Part shown: positions 24,976 through 33,911 of the stretch, one piece after another | How the letters are laid out: each line of letters starts with the position of its first letter | How positions within the stretch are numbered: position 1 is the first letter of the stretch | Assembly (NCBI RefSeq): GCF_001187435.1 | Contig: NZ_LFXA01000013.1 | Span: forward strand, 124,001 to 188,000 | Length of the DNA stretch: 64,000 nucleotides | From: Streptomyces caatingaensis | GTDB lineage: Bacteria; Actinomycetota; Actinomycetes; Streptomycetales; Streptomycetaceae | Reading direction: 5' to 3' | Position numbers and translations under genes: made by a program | The notes under the pieces: model-generated | The model's database searches: none | Told to the model about the DNA's origin: nothing | What the model saw: only the letters and a program-made list of their open reading frames with translations

Positions 24976-25057
24976 CATCCCGTCACCGTTCCCGGCCCCG
25001 GTTTTCTTCCCTTCAACCGGCCCGGACGACCGCGGGCCCGGCGGGAGGGAGACCGCC

Positions 25058-26212
25058 GTGCGGCTGCTGTATCTGCTGAACATCTCCAACCCCGGACGGC
25101 TCTCGGCCGACTCCGGCTTCACCTTCGCCGACCTCCTCAGCCCGGCCCTGGCTGACGCCGGGGTGGACGTGACCGTGGCTGCCCCGGCCCCCGCCGGGGA
25201 TGAGCGGGTGGGCTTCGCGCCGACGGTCTCGCCGTCCACGAAGTACCGGGCCCGCCTCGACCCCGGCCTCGACGAGCTCGTGGCGCTCGTGCGCCGGGTC
25301 CGGCCGGAGGTGGTGGTGGCCAACCAGATCGAGGCCGCCCCCGCGATCCGCGCCGCCCTCCTCGAAGCCGGGACGGACGCACGGATCGCCGGGTACTGCC
25401 ACTACCTTCCCTTCTCCTTCACCGACGACGGCGACCTGGAGCTCGACCCGTCCCTCGACGACGGTGGCCTCGGCCGGAGTGTTCTGCTGTCCTTCGCCGC
25501 CGGCCTCGCCGCCTGCGACCGCGTCCTCGTCCACTCCGCCACGGCCGCGTCCTGGACCACGGCGGCCGCCGACCGTACGGGCGTGGAACTCGCCGAGAAG
25601 CTGCACGTCGTGCCCGCCCCCAGGGACGAGCGCCTGGTCCGCGACCCCGCCGACAACCTGCCGCCGGACGGCCGCGCGACGGCGGTCTACAACCACCGCC
25701 TCTACGCGCACTACGGCACCGCCCGCTTCACCCAGCTCGCCCAGCACTTGGTCGCCGAGGCGCCGGTGGAGCTGACGGTGATGGACCTCTTCGGCACCCG
25801 CAGCCCCGAGCGCGTCCGCCTCGACCCCAGCCCCGAACGCCACCGCGACGAACTCGCCACCCTCGACGGCGTCACCATCGCCTCGGACCGCGGCGACCGG
25901 GTGCGCTACCGGAACCTGCTGGCCGGCGCCCACTTCGGCATCGCGCCCTTCCGGCCCGGGTGCCCGTGGTCGATGTCGGTGGTGGACTGCCAGGGGATGG
26001 GCCTGCCGGTCATCGCCCCGCGCACCGGATGGCTGGCCGAGCACATCGACGACGACCTGCTCTTCGACACCGACGACCAGGCCGTCCAGATCGCCTGCCG
26101 GCTGGCCACCGACGCGGAGTTCTACCGGGTGCACGCCAAGCGCGCCCACGCCTCCACCGCCGACTTCGCCCCGGCCGCCGTGGCCGCCCGCTACCTGGAG
26201 GCCATCGCATGA
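25058..26212 (+). CDS. Glycosyltransferase, GT-B fold
   Basis: A 384-residue cytoplasmic protein resembling group 1 (GT4-like) glycosyltransferases. The N-terminal Rossmann part begins RLLYLLNISNPGR, and the C-terminal nucleotide-sugar site reads FRPGCPWSMSVVDCQGMGLPVIAPR with the family's acidic loop replaced by VVDCQ. The GTG start follows GGAGGGA. It is the first of four transferase-like genes joined by ATGA overlaps, ending with a P-loop kinase. The sugar donor and acceptor are unknown. The set probably builds or decorates a glycan or small molecule. Confidence 0.75.
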   Translation: MRLLYLLNISNPGRLSADSGFTFADLLSPALADAGVDVTVAAPAPAGDERVGFAPTVSPSTKYRARLDPGLDELVALVRRVRPEVVVANQIEAAPAIRAALLEAGTDARIAGYCHYLPFSFTDDGDLELDPSLDDGGLGRSVLLSFAAGLAACDRVLVHSATAASWTTAAADRTGVELAEKLHVVPAPRDERLVRDPADNLPPDGRATAVYNHRLYAHYGTARFTQLAQHLVAEAPVELTVMDLFGTRSPERVRLDPSPERHRDELATLDGVTIASDRGDRVRYRNLLAGAHFGIAPFRPGCPWSMSVVDCQGMGLPVIAPRTGWLAEHIDDDLLFDTDDQAVQIACRLATDAEFYRVHAKRAHASTADFAPAAVAARYLEAIA

Positions 26213-26916
26213 CCAGCGCGTTCGACGCCGTGCTGCTGTCCTACGACGAGCCGATGGCCAACGCCCTGCACCGACGCCTGGGCCGCGTGCTGGGCGGCAC
26301 GGTCAAGCGTCTGCACGGCGTGCGGGGCATGCGCCGGGCCTACCGGCTGTGCGCCGAGCTGGCCGACACCGAGCAGTTCTTCCTCGCCGACGGCGACTTC
26401 TCCATCGACACCCGCTTCCCCACCGCCGACGTGCAGCCGCTGGCCGACGGCATCTCGATGCGGGTATGGCGGGCGGTCAACCCGGTCAACGGCCTGACCT
26501 ACGGCTACGGCGGGCTCAAGCTCATCCGGCGGTCGGCCTTGCGGGAGATGGGCGAGGCCGTCGACGTCCTCGCAGCCCTCCCGGGCAAGGTGGAGTTCTG
26601 CGAGGTCACGGCCGGGACGACCCAGTTCAACCAGAGCCCGTACCACGCCTGGAAGGCCGGTTTCCGGGAGTGCGCGATGCTTGCACGCGGCAGCGAGTAC
26701 GGCATGGCCGATGCCGACGCCCAGGCCCGCCTCGACGCCTGGACGGCCAGCCGCGAGGGCGACTTCGCCACCTACGCGGCGGCCGGCGCCTGCGACGGCA
26801 TCGCCTTTGCCCGCCAGGCCGCACGGGACACGGCCCGGTTCGACGCGCTCAACGATCCCGCGTGGCTGAAGGACCGGTTCACGGCCGCGCACGGCGAGCA
26901 GGCGGTCGCCGGATGA
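26209..26916 (+). CDS. Glycosyltransferase-like protein with DxD and YGYGG motifs
   Basis: A 235-residue protein without a clear named family. Two segments stand out: FFLADGDFSID, which looks like a metal-binding DxD of GT-A enzymes, and VWRAVNPVNGLTYGYGGLKL. From memory, a similar pattern (W-x-A-x-N-P-x-N-G-L-x-Y-G-Y-G-G) occurs in uncharacterised transferase-like proteins of bacteriophages. Start and stop overlap both neighbours by ATGA, so it belongs to the same operon. A nucleotide-sugar transferase is the best guess. Confidence 0.6.
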   Translation: MTSAFDAVLLSYDEPMANALHRRLGRVLGGTVKRLHGVRGMRRAYRLCAELADTEQFFLADGDFSIDTRFPTADVQPLADGISMRVWRAVNPVNGLTYGYGGLKLIRRSALREMGEAVDVLAALPGKVEFCEVTAGTTQFNQSPYHAWKAGFRECAMLARGSEYGMADADAQARLDAWTASREGDFATYAAAGACDGIAFARQAARDTARFDALNDPAWLKDRFTAAHGEQAVAG

Positions 26917-28142
26917 CCGCCGATCGTCCGCTGGTGGTCATCGAGCCGGGTGCCCACCGGCTCGGCGGGCACCACCCGCGCACCCTCGCCGCGCTCGTCG
27001 CCGCCAGGCCCGGCAGCGTGGTCATCGCCCCGTACGGCGCCGCCGACCCCGCCCCGCTCCGCCAGGCCGGCGCCCACCTGGTCACCGGCGCCCGGGGACC
27101 GGCCGCGGCCGTGCTGCTGGCCGCCGCCCAGTGGGCGACCGCCGTCTCGGCGGCCGGGCAGAAGGCGTTCGCTTCTCGCCGGTGGCCGCTAGCGGTGCGA
27201 CGATCTCCGCACCAGGTCACGCTGATCGCCCGGTGCCTGACCGAGGCCGCCTGTCTGCGGACGGCCCGGCACCTGGTCCAGGAGCCGGGGGCAGTGGTGG
27301 TGCTCAGCGCGAGCGAGGCCCTGCACGGCGCCGCCGCTCTCCTCGGCGGACAGCCCCACCTGCGGTTCATCCACGAAGCCATCACCACCGAGGACGCCCC
27401 CGTGCGGCTCCTCGGGCGACTCGCCCGCCGCGGCGAGCGGCGGGTGATCGCGCTGTACCCGACGGAGGCCGTCCGGGACCAGTTCACCGACGCCTTCCCG
27501 TGCGTTGCCCGGGAGGCACGGGCGTTCGCGGTCGACGACGGCCGCCGGCTCACCGGGGCCGAGCGGGACGGCGCCCGTACCGCCTTTGGCATCCCGGCCG
27601 ACGCTGCGGCGGTGTGCCTGGTCGGCGGCTGGTGGCCCTACAAGGACATCGCCACCGTCGACGCCGCCCTCGCCCGGCTCACCCGGCCGCTGCACCTGCT
27701 GGTCACCGGCACCCCGCTCGACGAGAAGGTGCTGGCCCGCTGGCACCAGCTCCCGCGGGTCCGCCTCCACACCGTGCCCGGACCGGTCGGCGAGCAGGTT
27801 CTCCGCCTGGTCTACGCCGCTGCCGACGCGGCCCTGGTCACCCGCCGCCCCGGGGTCGGCAAGGAGTCCGGGCTGGTCATGGACGCCGCCCGCCTCGGCG
27901 TCCCCCTTCTCGTCTCCGACCACGACCCCGCCCTCACCAGCAGGATCGCCGGGCAGCCGTGGGCCCGGCTGTTCCCGGCCGGCGACCCCGCCGCCCTCGC
28001 CACCATCCTCGACAGCCTCGCCTCCGGGCCGCCCGAGCGGCCCGGGCCGGGGGCCCCGGAGGCGGTGGGCATGGCCACGGCGGCCGAGCAGGCCGTCTTC
28101 CTCACCACCACCTACACCCGCCTCATCGAGGAGTCGCGATGA
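26913..28142 (+). CDS. Glycosyltransferase, GT4-like
   Basis: A 409-residue GT-B type transferase. The N-terminal part has LGGHHPRTLAALVAARPGS, the start of the C-terminal domain reads VCLVGGWWPYKDIATVDAAL, and the nucleotide-sugar region is RRPGVGKESGLVMDAARLGV, where the Glu is in the position of the catalytic/ribose-binding acidic residue. ATGA overlaps join it to both neighbours. Confidence 0.75.
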   Translation: MTADRPLVVIEPGAHRLGGHHPRTLAALVAARPGSVVIAPYGAADPAPLRQAGAHLVTGARGPAAAVLLAAAQWATAVSAAGQKAFASRRWPLAVRRSPHQVTLIARCLTEAACLRTARHLVQEPGAVVVLSASEALHGAAALLGGQPHLRFIHEAITTEDAPVRLLGRLARRGERRVIALYPTEAVRDQFTDAFPCVAREARAFAVDDGRRLTGAERDGARTAFGIPADAAAVCLVGGWWPYKDIATVDAALARLTRPLHLLVTGTPLDEKVLARWHQLPRVRLHTVPGPVGEQVLRLVYAAADAALVTRRPGVGKESGLVMDAARLGVPLLVSDHDPALTSRIAGQPWARLFPAGDPAALATILDSLASGPPERPGPGAPEAVGMATAAEQAVFLTTTYTRLIEESR

Positions 28143-29005
28143 CACCCGCCCCGCCCGTGCTGGTCGCGGTGATCGGCCCCGTGGAACCGGCCCTGCTGAC
28201 CGCCTGGACCGCCCACTACCGCGCGCTCGGCATCACCGACTTCCGCCTCGCCTTCCACTTCCCCGACCACACCCCCGCCCCTTGGCGGGACCAGCTGCTG
28301 GCCACCGCCGCAGGGCTCGGCGTCCCCCCTGCGACGGTCAGCACCGGTCCGTGGCACGAGCACACCAACACCCAGCTCCGGGACACCCTGCGCGAGCAGG
28401 CCGGGCCCGGCTGGCACCTGCTCGCCGACTCCGACGAGCTCCACACCTACCCCGCCCCACTCACAGAGGTGATCGCCGCGGCGGAGACGGCAGGTCGGCC
28501 GGTGGTGGGCGGGCTGATGCTCGACCGCGTCGCCCCCGACGGCCGCCTTGCCCACTGGCAGGCGGAGACCGGGCTGGACCGCGCGTTTCCCCTCGGCGGG
28601 CACCTCACCCACCGGCTCCTGCACGGCGACCCCCGCAAGATTGTCCTCGCCCGGTCCGAGGTTTCCGTGGCGTCCGGCAACCACCGGGCCCCCGGCCACA
28701 GGCCCGACCACGGCACGCTGGCCTGCGTGCACCACTTCAAATGGCGCGCGGGCGTCCTGGACGACCTCCGCCGCCGGGTCGAGAACTTCACCTCCGGCGC
28801 CTGGGCCGAGCACACCCCGGCCGTACGGGACGAGGCCGGACGGCTGCTGGAGCACACCGGCCGGCACCACGGCCGGATCGACGTCGCCGACCCCCGCCTC
28901 GGCTTCCGCCGCGTCACCCTCGACGGCCCGCCGGCCGGGTGGGCGGCTGAGGCCCGGACCATCGTCACCCGATGGCGGCCACCCGCCGCGAACAGCCACC
29001 GGTAG
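28139..29005 (+). CDS. Glycosyltransferase, GT-A (GT2/GT92-like)
   Basis: A 288-residue protein resembling GT-A transferases of the GT2/GT92 type: the opening strand VLVAVIGPVEPALLTAWTAH, the metal-binding WHLLADSDELHTYP, and VHHFKWRAGVLDDLRRR near the C-terminus. It overlaps the preceding gene by ATGA. The kinase gene follows after a 58-base gap. Confidence 0.75.
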   Translation: MTPAPPVLVAVIGPVEPALLTAWTAHYRALGITDFRLAFHFPDHTPAPWRDQLLATAAGLGVPPATVSTGPWHEHTNTQLRDTLREQAGPGWHLLADSDELHTYPAPLTEVIAAAETAGRPVVGGLMLDRVAPDGRLAHWQAETGLDRAFPLGGHLTHRLLHGDPRKIVLARSEVSVASGNHRAPGHRPDHGTLACVHHFKWRAGVLDDLRRRVENFTSGAWAEHTPAVRDEAGRLLEHTGRHHGRIDVADPRLGFRRVTLDGPPAGWAAEARTIVTRWRPPAANSHR

Positions 29006-29063
29006 CCGGTCCCGGTCGGCAAGAATGGACACCGTGGGACCAGCTGGGAAGGGAGAGGCGGAC

Positions 29064-29585
29064 GTGACGGAGCGCGCGCCGACGGCGGTGCTGCTGGTGG
29101 GCATCACCGGCTCCGGCAAGACCATGCTCGCCCGCGCCCTCGCCGACCGGGGGATGGTCCGGCTGTCCGTGGACGAGGAGGTCCACCGCCTCCACGGCCG
29201 CTACGGCATCGACTACCCCGAGGACACCTACTTCGAGCGCGAACGCCCCGTCGTCGAGGCGATCCGCCGCCGGCTCGCCGAGCACCTGGCCGCCGGGGGC
29301 GACGTCGTCCTGGACCACGGCCTGTGGCTGCGCGAAGACCGCGACGCCTGGAAGAAGCTCGTCGAGGCCGCCGGTGGCCGGTGGCGGCTGATCTACCTGC
29401 CAGTCGACCGGGACGAGCTCCTGCGGCGCCTGGCCGACCGCAACCAGCGTGAAGACGCCAACGCCCTCACCGTCAGTCCCGAGGCGCTGGACGACTTCTT
29501 CGCCCGCTTCGAACCCCCGGCGCCCGACGAGCACGCCGTCGTCTACACCGGCGACCCCGGCGCCGTGCTCCCGGCCGTCGCCTGA
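29064..29585 (+). CDS. P-loop small-molecule kinase
   Basis: A 173-residue AAA_33-type kinase. The Walker A loop GITGSGKT lies near residue 13, with VRLSVDEEVHRLHG and DVVLDHGLWLREDRDAWKK as substrate and Walker B regions, and a lid with RLADRNQREDAN. Such enzymes phosphorylate sugars, nucleosides or antibiotics. As the last gene of the glycosyltransferase operon it may make or modify a sugar phosphate. The GTG at 29064 has a good GGGAGAGG site; an ATG at 29025 in frame would add 13 residues. Confidence 0.78.
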   Translation: MTERAPTAVLLVGITGSGKTMLARALADRGMVRLSVDEEVHRLHGRYGIDYPEDTYFERERPVVEAIRRRLAEHLAAGGDVVLDHGLWLREDRDAWKKLVEAAGGRWRLIYLPVDRDELLRRLADRNQREDANALTVSPEALDDFFARFEPPAPDEHAVVYTGDPGAVLPAVA

Positions 29586-29620
29586 CGGGCCACTGTCCGT
29601 ACGCTGCCGGTGCCATGGAC

Positions 29621-29660
29621 GGGGAGTGCGACGGCCCCCGCCCAGGGTGTACCCGTCCCC
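29621..29660. repeat. Candidate Tn3-family terminal inverted repeat
   Basis: The 40 bases start with GGGG, as Tn3-family ends do, and touch the stop codon of the TnpA fragment, the normal place for the terminal repeat next to tnpA. No second copy was seen in the window, so the identification rests on position and the GGGG start only. Confidence 0.35.
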
Positions 29661-30279
29661 TTACTCCTCGGCCTCGCCCGGCTCCCGCAGGGGCCGCAGG
29701 GCCCCGTTGCTGTGGAAACGGATGATGGGGTAGCGGCCGTGGAAGTTGATGTGCTCGTGGACCAGCGGGGACAGGCGTGAGCGGATCTCGGGAGAGATGG
29801 TGACGCCCCCGGCCTCCAGCTTCTTGACCGCCGCGTCGATGTAGAGCGTGTTCCACCAGACCACGGCGTTGAGGGCAAGGCCGTGGGCGCCGAGCTGGTC
29901 TTCCATGCCGTCGCGGTAGCCGTGGCGGAGCTCGCCGAGCCGTCCGAAGAAGATCCGCCGGCCCAGTGAGTGGCGGCCTTCGCCGATGTTGAGCTGGACG
30001 CCGATCATGCGCCGGTATGCCTCGGAGTCGAGGAACTGGAGCAGGTGGAGGGTCTTGAAGATGCGCCCGTAGCGGGCGAACGCGTCCCCCAGGCCGGTCA
30101 TGCGGTCGCCGCTGGCCATCATCATCCGCAGCAGGTCGTACGCCCGCACCTTCCCGGTCTGCAACGACCCGGCGACACGGAGCATGTCCTCCCAGTGCGC
30201 CCGGATCCGCTCGGCCTGCACCCGGTGCCGGGAGACCGGCTCCAGCGGCCCGTAGTCCGCGCTCATGTCGAAGGGGCCT
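29661..30279 (-). pseudogene. Tn3-family transposase (TnpA) C-terminal fragment
   Basis: About 205 residues of the catalytic C-terminus of a Tn3 transposase: DYGPLEPVSRHRV, HWEDMLRVAGSLQTGKV, RIFKTLHLLQFLDSEAYRR, QLNIGEGRHSLGRRIFFG, and NAVVWWNTLYIDAAV near the end. Full proteins are about 1000 residues; everything upstream is lost where the IS3-family element begins (30280). The orientation means the original transposon extended to the right, not over the glycosyltransferase operon. Confidence 0.88.
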
Positions 30280-30345
30280 TGACCCCGGATCTCGGACACT
30301 CGAGACAGTAGATCTTGAGGGTCTGAGAACGGACATGTCGTGGTC

Positions 30346-30641
30346 ATGAAGCACTATCCGGCCGAGTTCAAGCGGGACGCGGTCGAGCTCTTCCGGTCCC
30401 GTCCCGGGGCAACGATCAAGCAGGTCGCCGCTGACCTGGGCATCAACCCGGGACGCTGCGGAACTGGATCCGGGCGGCCGGCGCGGGCCGGCCCCGGGGA
30501 CGGGGCGAGACGGCCCCGGTGCCGCAGTCCCCGCTCGAGGCCGAGCTCGCCGCCGCGCGCAAGCGGATCCGTGAGCTGGAGGAGGAACGCGAGATCCTGC
30601 GGAGGGCCGCGAAGTATTTCGCCGGGGAGACGCGCTGGTGA
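30346..30641 (+). pseudogene. IS3-family OrfA, frameshifted
   Basis: The HTH protein that pairs with OrfB. It begins MKHYPAEFKRDAVELF with a helix-turn-helix (TIKQVAADLGINP). After NPG at about 30452 the frame is lost; the expected TLRNWIRAAGAG continues one frame over, then AELAAARKRIRELEEEREIL (leucine-zipper region) to the stop at 30639-30641. One missing base near 30452 explains it. This may make the element non-autonomous. Confidence 0.75.
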
Positions 30642-31540
30642 ACCGCTGCCAGTTCGTTGAGGACCACCAGCGCCGATACGGCGTCAAGCGGTTGTGCCGG
30701 ATCCTGGGCATCGCCCGTTCGAGCTTCTACTACTGGCGCTCCACCGCTCCCGCCCGGGCCGCCCGGCAGACCGCGGACGCCCAGCTCGCGGCGCGAATAC
30801 GCCGGGCCCACCGGGATTCCGACGGCACCCACGGCGTCCCGAGGAGCACCGCTGAACTGCGTGAGGACGGCGGCGGGCGCGTGAACCACAAGCGTGTCGC
30901 CCGTGTGATGCGGTCCATCGGCCTGGCGGGCCTGCGCCTGCGGCGCCGTCATCGCACCACCGTCCCCGACCCGGCCGCCGCGAAGGCCCCGGACCTGATC
31001 GGCCGGGACTTCACCGCCAGATCGCCGAACACGAAGTACGTCGGGGACATCACCCACATCCCTCTGACCAGCGGAAAGTTCCTCTACCTCGCGACCGTCA
31101 TCGACCTGGCATCCCGTCGCCCGGCCGGCTGGGCCCTGGCCGACCACATCCGCACCGAACTCGTCACCGACGCCCTGGCCGCCGCCCGGCGGACCCGCCG
31201 CACCCTGCGCGACGCGGTGCTGCATACCGATCACGGAGCCCAGTACACGGCCCGGTCCTTCGCCGCGGCCTGCCGCCAGGCCGGCGTGATCCAGTCCATG
31301 AGCGCGGTCGGCAGCAGCGCGGACAACGCCCTCGCGGAGTCCTTCAACGCGACCTGCAAACACGAGACCCTGCAAGGACGGCGGGCTTTCGCCGACGAGC
31401 GCGAAGCCCGGCTCACCCTGTTCCGGTGGCTGCACCGCTACAACACCGTCCGGCGCCACACCGCCCTCGGACACCGCAGCCCCATCACCTACGAACACAC
31501 ACTCGACACACCATCAACTACGCTGGCCTCAGCCGCATAA
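30638..31540 (+). CDS. IS3-family transposase OrfB
   Basis: A 300-residue DDE transposase with an rve integrase core: YVGDITHIPL (first Asp), VLHTDHGAQYTARSF (second Asp), and NALAESFNATCKHE (Glu). The N-terminal HTH_21 region is RRYGVKRLCRILGIARSSFYY. The GTG start overlaps the OrfA stop. IS3 elements normally make an OrfAB fusion by ribosomal slippage; here that would fail because OrfA is broken upstream. Confidence 0.92.
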   Translation: MNRCQFVEDHQRRYGVKRLCRILGIARSSFYYWRSTAPARAARQTADAQLAARIRRAHRDSDGTHGVPRSTAELREDGGGRVNHKRVARVMRSIGLAGLRLRRRHRTTVPDPAAAKAPDLIGRDFTARSPNTKYVGDITHIPLTSGKFLYLATVIDLASRRPAGWALADHIRTELVTDALAAARRTRRTLRDAVLHTDHGAQYTARSFAAACRQAGVIQSMSAVGSSADNALAESFNATCKHETLQGRRAFADEREARLTLFRWLHRYNTVRRHTALGHRSPITYEHTLDTPSTTLASAA

Positions 31541-31640
31541 CCCGTGTCCACGATCAAGGGCCAGGGACCAAACCCCGGACGAGACAAGTCTGTCCAACTG
31601 AACAAAACGCTGCGCTTCAGTGCCCAGGTCAAGCCGTTGC

Positions 31641-32778
31641 CTACTGAAATGCCGCATGCGACCCAACACCGGCCCGCCGGGCGTGCAGTTCGGAGCGGAC
31701 GAGTTCGAGCAGCCGCCCGGTCCAGTTGCGGCCCCGGCCAGCCTTGTCGCCCCAGAAGGCGGAGTCGGCGTCGTCGTAGACGAGAGTCGCGTCACCGGTG
31801 CCGTAGCAGGATCTCCGCCAAGTCGGGGTGCTGCGTGTACTTGGCGCGCAGGAGAGCGGTCATGACGGCCGTGCGGGCCTGTTCCCAGCCTTCGCGCCGG
31901 GTGGCCCCGGCGGCAAGTGCGCAGGCATCGGACGAGGTGTCCGCCGCGGCGACGGCGGCCCGCACGGCGGGATCGGTGACCGACAGGGCCCAATAGGCGT
32001 GGGCCACTGACGTGTAGGTGCTGCCGTCGAAGTCGACGGGGGCAGGGTAGTCGTTGCGCAGGCCCACCGTGCCCGGGTCGTCCCGACGCTCCTGCGGATA
32101 CGACTGGTATAGGTGGATCGCCGGTGCGTACGGTGTCGCGGGCCCGTCGGCAGGGACCCGCGAGGACGCCTCGGCGGCCGACCGGGCCCGCTTCTCGAAG
32201 TACGCGACGGCCTGGTCGTAGTCCTCCTGCGAGACGGGCTTCCCCGTCCACCAGCCCTCGACCACCGCCCCCGGCCCGGCGACCAGCACCTTGAGCGGCC
32301 AGTCCTTGCGGTCCATGTCGCTCAGCACGTACCGGCGCCGGGTCTCCGGGACGGCCAGGTAGGCGGCACGTACGGCGGCGCGGTTCTCTTCGGTCCGGTC
32401 GGCGAGGAACACGTCGACGGCGGCCCGGCACCGCGCGGCCGAATCGGGACGGCCGTTCAGCCGCTCGATGGTGTCCCGCACCTCGGCGATCATCAGCTCG
32501 GGGGTGAGCCGTGTGCTCGGCTCACCGAACTTCCAGGCGGCCAGGTTACCGGCCGACGCCCGGGCGCCCTCGGGGATTTCGGTGGCCACCCAGCCGCAGC
32601 GCAGCTTCCGCTCGAATTCCTCGAGGGTGACCAGGCCCCAGCAGTCGATCAGGCCGTCGGCGTACATGACGAGGTCGGTGAGGAAGAACGTCCCACCGTT
32701 GCGGATGAAGGCGTGCCGCCAGGTTCCGGGTATGCGGGTGCCATCCGCCGTCCGGTAGGTGATCCGGTTGTTGATCAT
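31641..32778 (-). pseudogene. NADAR-domain protein with C-terminal frameshift
   Basis: The N-terminal 120 residues (GTWRHAFIRNGGTFFLTDLV, LIDCWGLVTLEEFERKL) are a domain I cannot name. The C-terminal half is a NADAR (YbiA-like, DUF1768) domain: PAPVDFDGSTYTSVAHAYWA, ALLRAKYTQHPDLAEILL. NADAR proteins act on ADP-ribosylated substrates or riboflavin-type N-glycosides. The main frame stops at 31792 after ILLRHR, but the family's ending continues one frame over (TGDATLVYDDADSAFWGD to a stop at 31641). One extra base near 31806 explains the break. The loss removes the conserved C-terminus, so it is probably inactive unless this is a sequence error. Confidence 0.75.
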
Positions 32779-32839
32779 TCCGTGATTGTGCCCCGGTCGT
32801 CCCTGGCCTCCCACCTCCCCTCCCCGGCATCATCACAGA

Positions 32840-33178
32840 ATGAACAGCAGTGTCGAAGCCGCCTGGCAGAAGATCCTGACCCTCGCCGACCAGCCCGTCG
32901 GGCCGAAGGGGATCCCGTTCCGCGACCGGTTAGCCGAGTTGGCACGGGTGGCATACGCCGAGCCGCGGTTGCGTCGGCTCCGTCCGTGGACAGGCATGTG
33001 GGAGCTGCACTTCAGCAGGTGCACGGAATTCCCTCCGACCTGGGACCTCCCCTACATCTGCCCGGGGGCGTCCGGCGGTTACTGGGTCGAGGGACCGACG
33101 CGGGTCTGCCCGCGGATCGCCGAGACGGACAGCGCCCAGGCCGCTGTCGCCGTGGTCGTCGAACGGCTGCCCGCGTAG
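32840..33178 (+). CDS. DUF6193-like protein
   Basis: A 112-residue soluble protein. The pattern ARVAYAEPRLRRLRPWTGMW, then LHFSRC, PYICPG, and the ending TDSAQAAVAVVVERLPA fits DUF6193 proteins, which are common in Streptomyces and are sometimes labelled natural-product related without proof. The ATG at 32840 is used; an upstream in-frame ATG would lie in the divergent promoter region. It is divergent from the NADAR gene. Confidence 0.7.
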   Translation: MNSSVEAAWQKILTLADQPVGPKGIPFRDRLAELARVAYAEPRLRRLRPWTGMWELHFSRCTEFPPTWDLPYICPGASGGYWVEGPTRVCPRIAETDSAQAAVAVVVERLPA

Positions 33179-33380
33179 AGCGGCCCGCTCTTCGTGGGCA
33201 ACGCCCACGAACTGGCCGCCTATGAAAGGGCGAAGGGCTGAGCGGCAGCGCACCGCCACCGCGCCCGCCGCCATGGCGCCGGGGCGGAACACCGTCCCGT
33301 CCGGCGTGGGCGCTCCGAGGTGCCCCGCTCCCGGGCGGGGGGCGGGAGTGTGCCGTGACCGGTCCCGGGCGCGGGTGATC

Positions 33381-33839
33381 CTAGGGCCGGGGACCGGCGA
33401 CCGACCCGTCGGCCGGGAACCGGCGGACGTACCGCTTCTGCCAGGGCGTCTCGACCGCGCGCCGGTCGTAGTGCCGGCGGACGTAGGCGACGGCCTCCGC
33501 GGCCGGGACGCCGTCCAGGACGGCGAGGCAGGCGAGTGCTGTTCCCGTCCTGCCGCGCCCGCCGCCGCAGGCGAGTTCGACGCGTTCGGTCGCGGCCCGT
33601 CGCCAGGCCTCGTGCAGGAGCGCGCGGGCCTGCCGGCCGTCGGCGGGCAGCCGGAAGTCGGGCCAGCGCAACCAGCGGGCGTCCCAGGGGACTTGGGGTG
33701 GCTGCTTGCCGAGGAGGTGGAGGGCGAAGGCGGGTTCGGGGCCGGCGGGCAGCGGGCGGCTCAGGGCGCGGCCGCGGACGCGCCGGCCGGAGGGCAGTTG
33801 CATGACGCCGGGGGCGCCCTCGTCCCAGGTGACGGTCAT
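33381..33839 (-). CDS. Protein-tyrosine phosphatase-like protein
   Basis: A 152-residue protein with the P-loop ELACGGGRGRTGTALAC, a C-x5-R signature of Cys-dependent (dual-specificity) phosphatases. Downstream is VAYVRRHYDRRAVETPWQKR. Streptomyces has many such small phosphatases of unknown substrate. It starts 72 bases from the divergent PadR fragment. Confidence 0.82.
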   Translation of the reverse strand: MTVTWDEGAPGVMQLPSGRRVRGRALSRPLPAGPEPAFALHLLGKQPPQVPWDARWLRWPDFRLPADGRQARALLHEAWRRAATERVELACGGGRGRTGTALACLAVLDGVPAAEAVAYVRRHYDRRAVETPWQKRYVRRFPADGSVAGPRP

Positions 33840-33911
33840 GCGCCCACCGTAGTCGAACGCCGTTCCCCGCCGCCCCGCTCTGCTGATCGGCGCAGTGCTA
33901 CGTTGGAGCGC

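Larger units (their letters stand above)
30280..31563 (+). mobile_element. IS3-family insertion sequence
   Basis: About 1.28 kb. The left end TGACCCCGGATCTCGGACAC (30280-30299) and the complement of the right end (31544-31563) match at 15 of 20 bases, with possible extension of a few bases outward. It carries the usual orfA/orfB pair. No clear target duplication is visible, so the flanks may have been rearranged. It truncates the Tn3 transposase on its left. Confidence 0.82.

Noticed and set aside
21958..30279. The recombinase at 22 kb and the Tn3 transposase fragment at 29.7 kb as the two ends of one transposon carrying the glycosyltransferase operon
   Set aside because: tnpA points its C-terminus leftward, so its terminal repeat should be at about 29.62 kb and the element should extend to the right. 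The operon is then outside it.
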